From Gammaproteobacteria bacterium (GTDB lineage: Bacteria > Pseudomonadota > Gammaproteobacteria > Burkholderiales > Thiobacillaceae), in contig JAHJNN010000018.1 in NCBI GenBank assembly GCA_018820765.1, positions 62,001 through 126,000 of the forward strand: a stretch of DNA of 64,000 bases, read 5' to 3'. The position numbers were made by a program, and so were the translations under genes. A model generated the notes under the pieces. The model made no database searches and had not been told where the DNA came from. It saw only the letters and a list, made by a program, of their open reading frames with translations. Below, piece after piece: positions 57,939 through 64,000 of this stretch (positions are counted from its first letter, which is position 1; each line of letters opens with the position of its first letter).

Positions 57939-59608
57939 GATCGAGCGCCTCCACGAATAACCGAGAGCAACTCAAGGCACACGCCCGCAATAGGGTTGTC
58001 CGGGTTCAGCAGCCATGGAATCGGCAGAAACTCACCTTGGCCACCAATGTTGTGCTGGATGGCGAGCTCCAGGCCCCCCAGCGTTTCCTGGCTACCTTCT
58101 TCCAGGATCAAGGTGCGCCACTCATTGGGGTCGTCAAGGCCAGACCGGCACACGTCCGCTTCAAACTGCCCGCTTGCCATCGCAAGCACCCACCAGGCAG
58201 CCTGGCGGCTTTGCGCGTTCTCTTTCAAATCAAGCGGGCCATCCTTGGGGAATCCCATGTAATACCCCATGGGCATGCCGGGTGCAGGCTCATAGCAGGA
58301 GCCAAGGCCAGCGGAGACAAGCACTTGCTGAATCAAGGTCATCAACCGGTCAGGCCCTCCACTCTCAGTTGAGATTGGGGGGAGACTGACTGTGGAATGG
58401 GGAGCCGGTGAACTCGCTTTTTGGCTGCGTTCACCGGGTTCTGTAGCGGCCGGAATGGAGGGTGTGGCCCTCCCAGGAAATCGTGAATCGGGGGAAATGG
58501 GCTCTGACGATTTCCCCTGTACCTGGCCGCCAGACTCTGCTGTGGATTGAGTCTGGGTGCCGCCGACAGAAGGTTCGACCGGGCGCTGGGGCTTGCATAT
58601 CCGCTGCAAACCTTCCAGAGTCATGTCGGGAAAGCGCTCCATGGCAGTGAGCATCTTGCCGATGTCCCGCTCGTTCACTTCCAGCCTGACAGACATGCTG
58701 GCTTCGCATCGACCAAGAAATAGGTCTGCGCTAAATGCATGGGCATCTTCCGAAACCATGCCGGCTATGGCCTTTGCGGTTGGCGTGACCACCTCGGCGT
58801 AGAAAGCGCTTTCCTCGATATCGTGATGATTGGCCAGCTTCAACAACAGGTTCAGCCGTGGCTGGATGGTTCGCACGGATAAACCGGATAGCCACGGGCC
58901 AACATCGGCAATCTTTTCGACTGCGAATCGGTACATGCTGAGTGTGCGCAGATCAGTCTGAAGACCGAATTTCTTGATCTCGGCTTCAAACTCCCTGAAG
59001 GTCAATGCCGCCCCGCGTTCATCCTCGATCTGACGCTTGATTTCCAGCGTCCCGTTGGCACGATCCCAGAAGGTCATATCGTTGCGCTGGGTGTTTTCGG
59101 CCATGTGGGCAAGCAGAACGGATGCTTCACCGCGCCAGGCTTTGATGATGACGCGGGTTTCGCGGAGCTTTTGATCCCCTGTTTCCTCCCATAACTCCCG
59201 GATGGCCTGCAGGCGGGTGTTTCCACCCGCGTACAGAATGTAATGGGTTTCTCCCGGCCGCTTGGTGACAGTCAAGGGTTGAAGGATTCCGTTGACCCGG
59301 ATGCTCTCCTTCAGCTCAGCGTAGGCTTCGTTGTTCGCCTTGCGGGGATTTCGCTCATAGAAGTGGACAGCGGTTACGGGAAGACTCGCCCACGAGTCAT
59401 CCACTTCAGTGTCATGCTTGAGGTCGCTCCCGCTGTTTGGCGCCGGCACGTTCAGGCTGTTGGACACTTCCAGCTTCAGGCGCTCCCGTACCGACCGCTT
59501 TTCAGAATCGGACTTTGGGGTAAACCCATGCTTGGCAGCCAAGTCCACCATCTTGATCGAACTCGGAATGTTCATGAGTGGTGGCTTTTTCTTTCCGCCC
59601 GCCATCAT
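57935..59608 (-). CDS. parB: ParB family partition protein of the ICE
   Basis: 557 aa, longer than chromosomal ParB. The N-terminal ParB/Srx-type nuclease-like domain is at about residues 75-170 (VHFYERNPRKANNEAYAELK, ILQPLTV, YILYAGGNTRLQAIREL, MAENTQRNDMT), followed by a KorB-type HTH region, a Ser/Pro-rich linker (about 345-440) and a C-terminal ICE-specific domain. With ParA it maintains the element. ATGA overlap with parA. Confidence 0.88.
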   Translation of the reverse strand: MMAGGKKKPPLMNIPSSIKMVDLAAKHGFTPKSDSEKRSVRERLKLEVSNSLNVPAPNSGSDLKHDTEVDDSWASLPVTAVHFYERNPRKANNEAYAELKESIRVNGILQPLTVTKRPGETHYILYAGGNTRLQAIRELWEETGDQKLRETRVIIKAWRGEASVLLAHMAENTQRNDMTFWDRANGTLEIKRQIEDERGAALTFREFEAEIKKFGLQTDLRTLSMYRFAVEKIADVGPWLSGLSVRTIQPRLNLLLKLANHHDIEESAFYAEVVTPTAKAIAGMVSEDAHAFSADLFLGRCEASMSVRLEVNERDIGKMLTAMERFPDMTLEGLQRICKPQRPVEPSVGGTQTQSTAESGGQVQGKSSEPISPDSRFPGRATPSIPAATEPGERSQKASSPAPHSTVSLPPISTESGGPDRLMTLIQQVLVSAGLGSCYEPAPGMPMGYYMGFPKDGPLDLKENAQSRQAAWWVLAMASGQFEADVCRSGLDDPNEWRTLILEEGSQETLGGLELAIQHNIGGQGEFLPIPWLLNPDNPIAGVCLELLSVIRGGARS

Positions 59609-60465
59609 GCTTCAGCTCCGTCACGGCTTTGGTCTTGTGCTGCCTCCGATCCGGCGTAATGCCCTGCAAGGCTCGGCACCAACTCCCAGAGGAGTGCGTG
59701 CATGGTTTCATAGGCAGATGGCATCGTGCCCTTGCGCGACGGCTCATGTCGGTGCGCAGGGATACACAGGGTGGCCGATTCCTTGTAAGACTTGGCGTCT
59801 GGGACTACTGTATCGAGGACTGTGACCCGTCCGCCCAGCTTGATGAAGTCCTGTCTGATCGACTCCGCGATGATTCTCGCGTCAGCAGTCCGGTCCTGCA
59901 TCGAAATGACTGCTTTGACCGGCCCTACCCTGTATTTCGAGTTTGGTGATGGCTCAAGCCGCGCCAGCAGTTCCATCGTTCCCGTTTTGAACTCACGTGC
60001 CGACAGGATTTCCGGCTTGATTGGGGAAATGATCTGCGTGGCGGCGAGTGCGGCAGTGTCCTGCAGTGGGCCCACGGTTCCCTGCGTGTCGATTAAGACA
60101 CAGTCGTAATAGTCTTCGGATACGGCGGGGGAATTCAGGGCATTGCCAAGTCGTTCGCCGCGATCAATCCGATGCAGGAGCCAGGTTTGGAGACTGCCAT
60201 CTGGATCGTCCGACCGGATTACATCGAGCCCATCGATTACCGTCTGAGAGATGCAATCCTCAGTGACATATCCGGTGGTGATGACTTTTGTTAGGCCAAA
60301 CGGGGATTCGCGCTTAATACGGTAATATTTCGATAGCGCTGGCTGCACATCAGCGTCGACAAGCAGGACTCTCAGCCCCATGTCCGCCATGAGTGCGCCA
60401 AGATTTGCTGCTAATGTGGTCTTACCGACCCCGCCCTTCGTACTCAGTACAGTGAACTTGATCAT
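59605..60465 (-). CDS. parA: ParA/Soj-type ATPase of the ICE
   Basis: 286 aa with the deviant Walker A STKGGVGKTTLAANLGAL (residues 8-25), a VLLVDADVQP segment and VLIDTQGTVG. Soj-type ATPases open the maintenance operon of SPI-7/PFGI-1 elements and lie close to one element end. Here the next gene outward is chromosomal glgC. A replicative helicase gene (dnaB), common between parA and parB in the group, is absent. Confidence 0.92.
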   Translation of the reverse strand: MIKFTVLSTKGGVGKTTLAANLGALMADMGLRVLLVDADVQPALSKYYRIKRESPFGLTKVITTGYVTEDCISQTVIDGLDVIRSDDPDGSLQTWLLHRIDRGERLGNALNSPAVSEDYYDCVLIDTQGTVGPLQDTAALAATQIISPIKPEILSAREFKTGTMELLARLEPSPNSKYRVGPVKAVISMQDRTADARIIAESIRQDFIKLGGRVTVLDTVVPDAKSYKESATLCIPAHRHEPSRKGTMPSAYETMHALLWELVPSLAGHYAGSEAAQDQSRDGAEA

Positions 60466-60681
60466 ATCCCTCCCCAGGTTTAACGAGGGACATGGACATA
60501 ACCAGTCTGGATGCTGCGGAACCCGCAGCAGGCTTGAGTTAGCGCGTTACTCCAAAGAGCGGCATATCAGAAACCGCTAATATACATTATGCGAAGTACT
60601 GTAGAAATCGTGCAACCACAGCAGCTCCCCACAAATGGCCCGAACACCTCGCCGTACCCTTTTGATCTTAAAGGTGTTGCC
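60466..60681. other. ICE-chromosome junction region
   Basis: Contains the parA promoter region and the far end of glgC. Two small hairpins are visible (GCTGCGG/CCGCAGC near 60511-60527; AACACCT/AGGTGTT near 60644-60678, the latter possibly a glgC terminator). No tRNA gene or attachment repeat could be recognised. Confidence 0.45.
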
Positions 60682-61950
60682 TCACTCGGAATACCCGTTG
60701 CCGTAGCGATACTTGTCCCGGGAGTAAAACCGGACGTCTCCCAGCGGCGCCACCGCCAGGCCGCCTTCCGTGATGTGGTAGCCGGCGGCGCGATCGCTTT
60801 CAGGGTCGAAACCGATCCGTGCACCCGGCGCAATCCAGTTATGCCGGTCGATGATTGCCCGGCGCAGCCTGGCGCCGGCACCGATGCAGGCATAATCCAT
60901 GATCACGCAGTCCTCGATCTGCGCGCCCGGTTCGACCACCACCTCGCGCCGCAGGATGGAATTGCGGATATTCGCTTCCCTGACGATGGTCGCCGCGCCC
61001 AGCAGCACGTTGTCGAGTTCGCCGCGGATCACCCGTGCGGTCGGGCCCTGGTAATGGCTGGAGTAAATCGGCCACTGCGGATTGAATGCATCGAAGCATG
61101 GTTTCATGCCGAGCACGTCGAGATGCGCCGCGAAATAGGTGTCGAGGGTGCCGACGTCGCGCCAATAGCCTTTTTCCTCGTAGGGCTTGGTGCCCGGCAC
61201 CACGTTGGTCGCGAAGTTGTAGGCGAAGACCCGGTGGGTGTCCAGCAGGCGCGGCAGCACGTGGTGGCCGAAGTCGGTCTCGCCGCGTTGATGCGCTTCT
61301 TCCAGCGCTGTCCTCAGTACACCCGTCCTGAACAGATAATTCCCCATGGATGCGTAGGCGTGCTGAGAATCATCCGGCATCGGCCGCGCCTGGCTCGGCT
61401 TTTCCCGAAAGCTGCAGATTCGCCCCGTCGCATCGGTTTCGATGATGCCGAAGCCGGAGACCTGGTCGAGCGGTACCGGAATGGCGGCCACGGTGACGTC
61501 CGCCTCGTTTTCGCAATGGAAACGCACCATCTGCCGTACGTCCATGCGGTAAATATGGTCCGCGCCGAACACCGCCACCAGGTCGGGCCGGTGCATGTTC
61601 ATCAGGTTCAGGCTCTGATACACCGCATCCGCCGTGCCGCCGAACAGCATGTTTTCTTTGGTCATTTGGGGCGGCACCACGGTCACGAACTGTTCCGAGA
61701 ACAGCGTGGAAACCGTCCACGCCTTGCGGATATGTTCGATCAGGGATTGCGGCTTGTACTGCACCAGCAGGTAGATGGACCGAATATCCGAATTCAGCAG
61801 ATTGCTCAGCACGAAATCGACGATGCGGTACCGGCTGCCGAAGGGCACGGCCGGTTTGCAGCGGTCCATCGTCAGCGGCCTCAGGCGCGCGCCCTCGCCG
61901 CCAGCCATGACGAAGGCCATCACCTTTTCGCGTCCGCGACGTTCATGCAT
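60682..61950 (-). CDS. glgC: Glucose-1-phosphate adenylyltransferase
   Basis: 422 aa. Nucleotidyltransferase signature VMAGGEGARLRPLT at the N-terminus, GTADAVYQSL, FGADHIYRMD, GYWRDVGT, then a left-handed beta-helix C-terminus (IRNSILRREVVVEPGAQIED). It makes ADP-glucose for glycogen synthesis; normal length. GGAGG lies 6 nt before the ATG. Codon use is GC-rich, unlike the ICE, as expected for core chromosome. Confidence 0.96.
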   Translation of the reverse strand: MHERRGREKVMAFVMAGGEGARLRPLTMDRCKPAVPFGSRYRIVDFVLSNLLNSDIRSIYLLVQYKPQSLIEHIRKAWTVSTLFSEQFVTVVPPQMTKENMLFGGTADAVYQSLNLMNMHRPDLVAVFGADHIYRMDVRQMVRFHCENEADVTVAAIPVPLDQVSGFGIIETDATGRICSFREKPSQARPMPDDSQHAYASMGNYLFRTGVLRTALEEAHQRGETDFGHHVLPRLLDTHRVFAYNFATNVVPGTKPYEEKGYWRDVGTLDTYFAAHLDVLGMKPCFDAFNPQWPIYSSHYQGPTARVIRGELDNVLLGAATIVREANIRNSILRREVVVEPGAQIEDCVIMDYACIGAGARLRRAIIDRHNWIAPGARIGFDPESDRAAGYHITEGGLAVAPLGDVRFYSRDKYRYGNGYSE

Positions 61951-62027
61951 TGCAATCCTCCGGCTACCCTGCTCCGCCTATGGCTTATGCTTCCTTATGT
62001 ATAGCCGGAAGCAAAGCAGCCACAAAC
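61951..62027. promoter_or_regulatory. Divergent promoter region glgC/glgX
   Basis: A 77-bp gap between the divergent starts must hold both promoters or leave one gene dependent on a longer leader. An AT-richer TTATGCTTCCTTATGTATA stretch is the only promoter-like part. Confidence 0.4.

Positions 62028-64000
<1,973 letters not shown>

Noticed and set aside
60466-60681. A tRNA gene or att repeat at the ICE end
   Set aside because: I looked for a tRNA acceptor/TPsiC pattern and for a direct repeat of this stretch near the recombinase and found neither by eye.
60589-62004. A 471-codon plus-strand open frame opposite glgC
   Set aside because: glgC on the other strand has a complete nucleotidyltransferase signature and a GGAGG ribosome site; the antisense frame has neither.

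Overview
The window looks like a proteobacterial chromosome (beta- or gamma-, with a slight preference for beta). The reasons are an integrative-element backbone of the SPI-7/PFGI-1 type, a housekeeping glgC/glgX pair at the right edge, and strong Shine-Dalgarno sites. Nearly all of it is accessory DNA: a defence island on the left joined to the maintenance half of an integrative conjugative element (ICE), with chromosomal glycogen genes at the right end.

Left part (1-20.4 kb): the start of a Wadjet operon (jetA, cut by the window edge) under a WYL regulator with its own operator; a secreted nuclease; an AbiE-type toxin-antitoxin locus whose toxin is reduced to about 22 codons by a deletion; a XerC/D-like recombinase; and a BREX type 3 operon in the order brxF-brxC-pglXI-(AlbA_2 ATPase)-brxHII-pglZ-brxA. 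A frameshifted and truncated 5'-nucleotidase remnant lies between BREX and the ICE.

ICE part (20.45-35.1 kb and 48-60.5 kb, all on the minus strand): parA, parB, DUF2857, two replication-type proteins, TIGR03761, DUF3158, SSB, topoisomerase III and an S49 peptidase form the right block. The left block holds STY4534/DUF3577, DUF3275, several small uncharacterised genes, a C5 methyltransferase, a DUF6094 methyltransferase, a DUF2958-like protein and a large SNF2-type helicase. No relaxase, coupling protein or type IV secretion gene is visible. Many left-block genes carry a repeated, strongly structured 5' leader. At least eight copies contain one particular hairpin in two sequence classes that differ by compensatory base-pair changes, which points to a conserved RNA (or DNA) structure. 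I regard this as one of the two most novel things here.

Between the two ICE blocks sits a tight six-gene operon (35.8-45.6 kb): AbrB-like regulator, DUF4007, BrxC-like P-loop ATPase, DndC-like PAPS-reductase-family enzyme, a protein with two GHKL ATPase modules and a histidine-kinase core, and a protein with a receiver-like domain. It reads as a defence or DNA-modification system wired to a two-component-like signalling pair, and is the best candidate for an undescribed system. A TumE/TumA-type toxin-antitoxin pair, an XRE regulator and a small unknown gene lie beside it, with a dispersed repeat and a 32-bp perfect palindrome.

Right edge (60.7-64 kb): divergent glgC (ADP-glucose pyrophosphorylase) and glgX (debranching enzyme, running off the window) mark the return to core chromosome.
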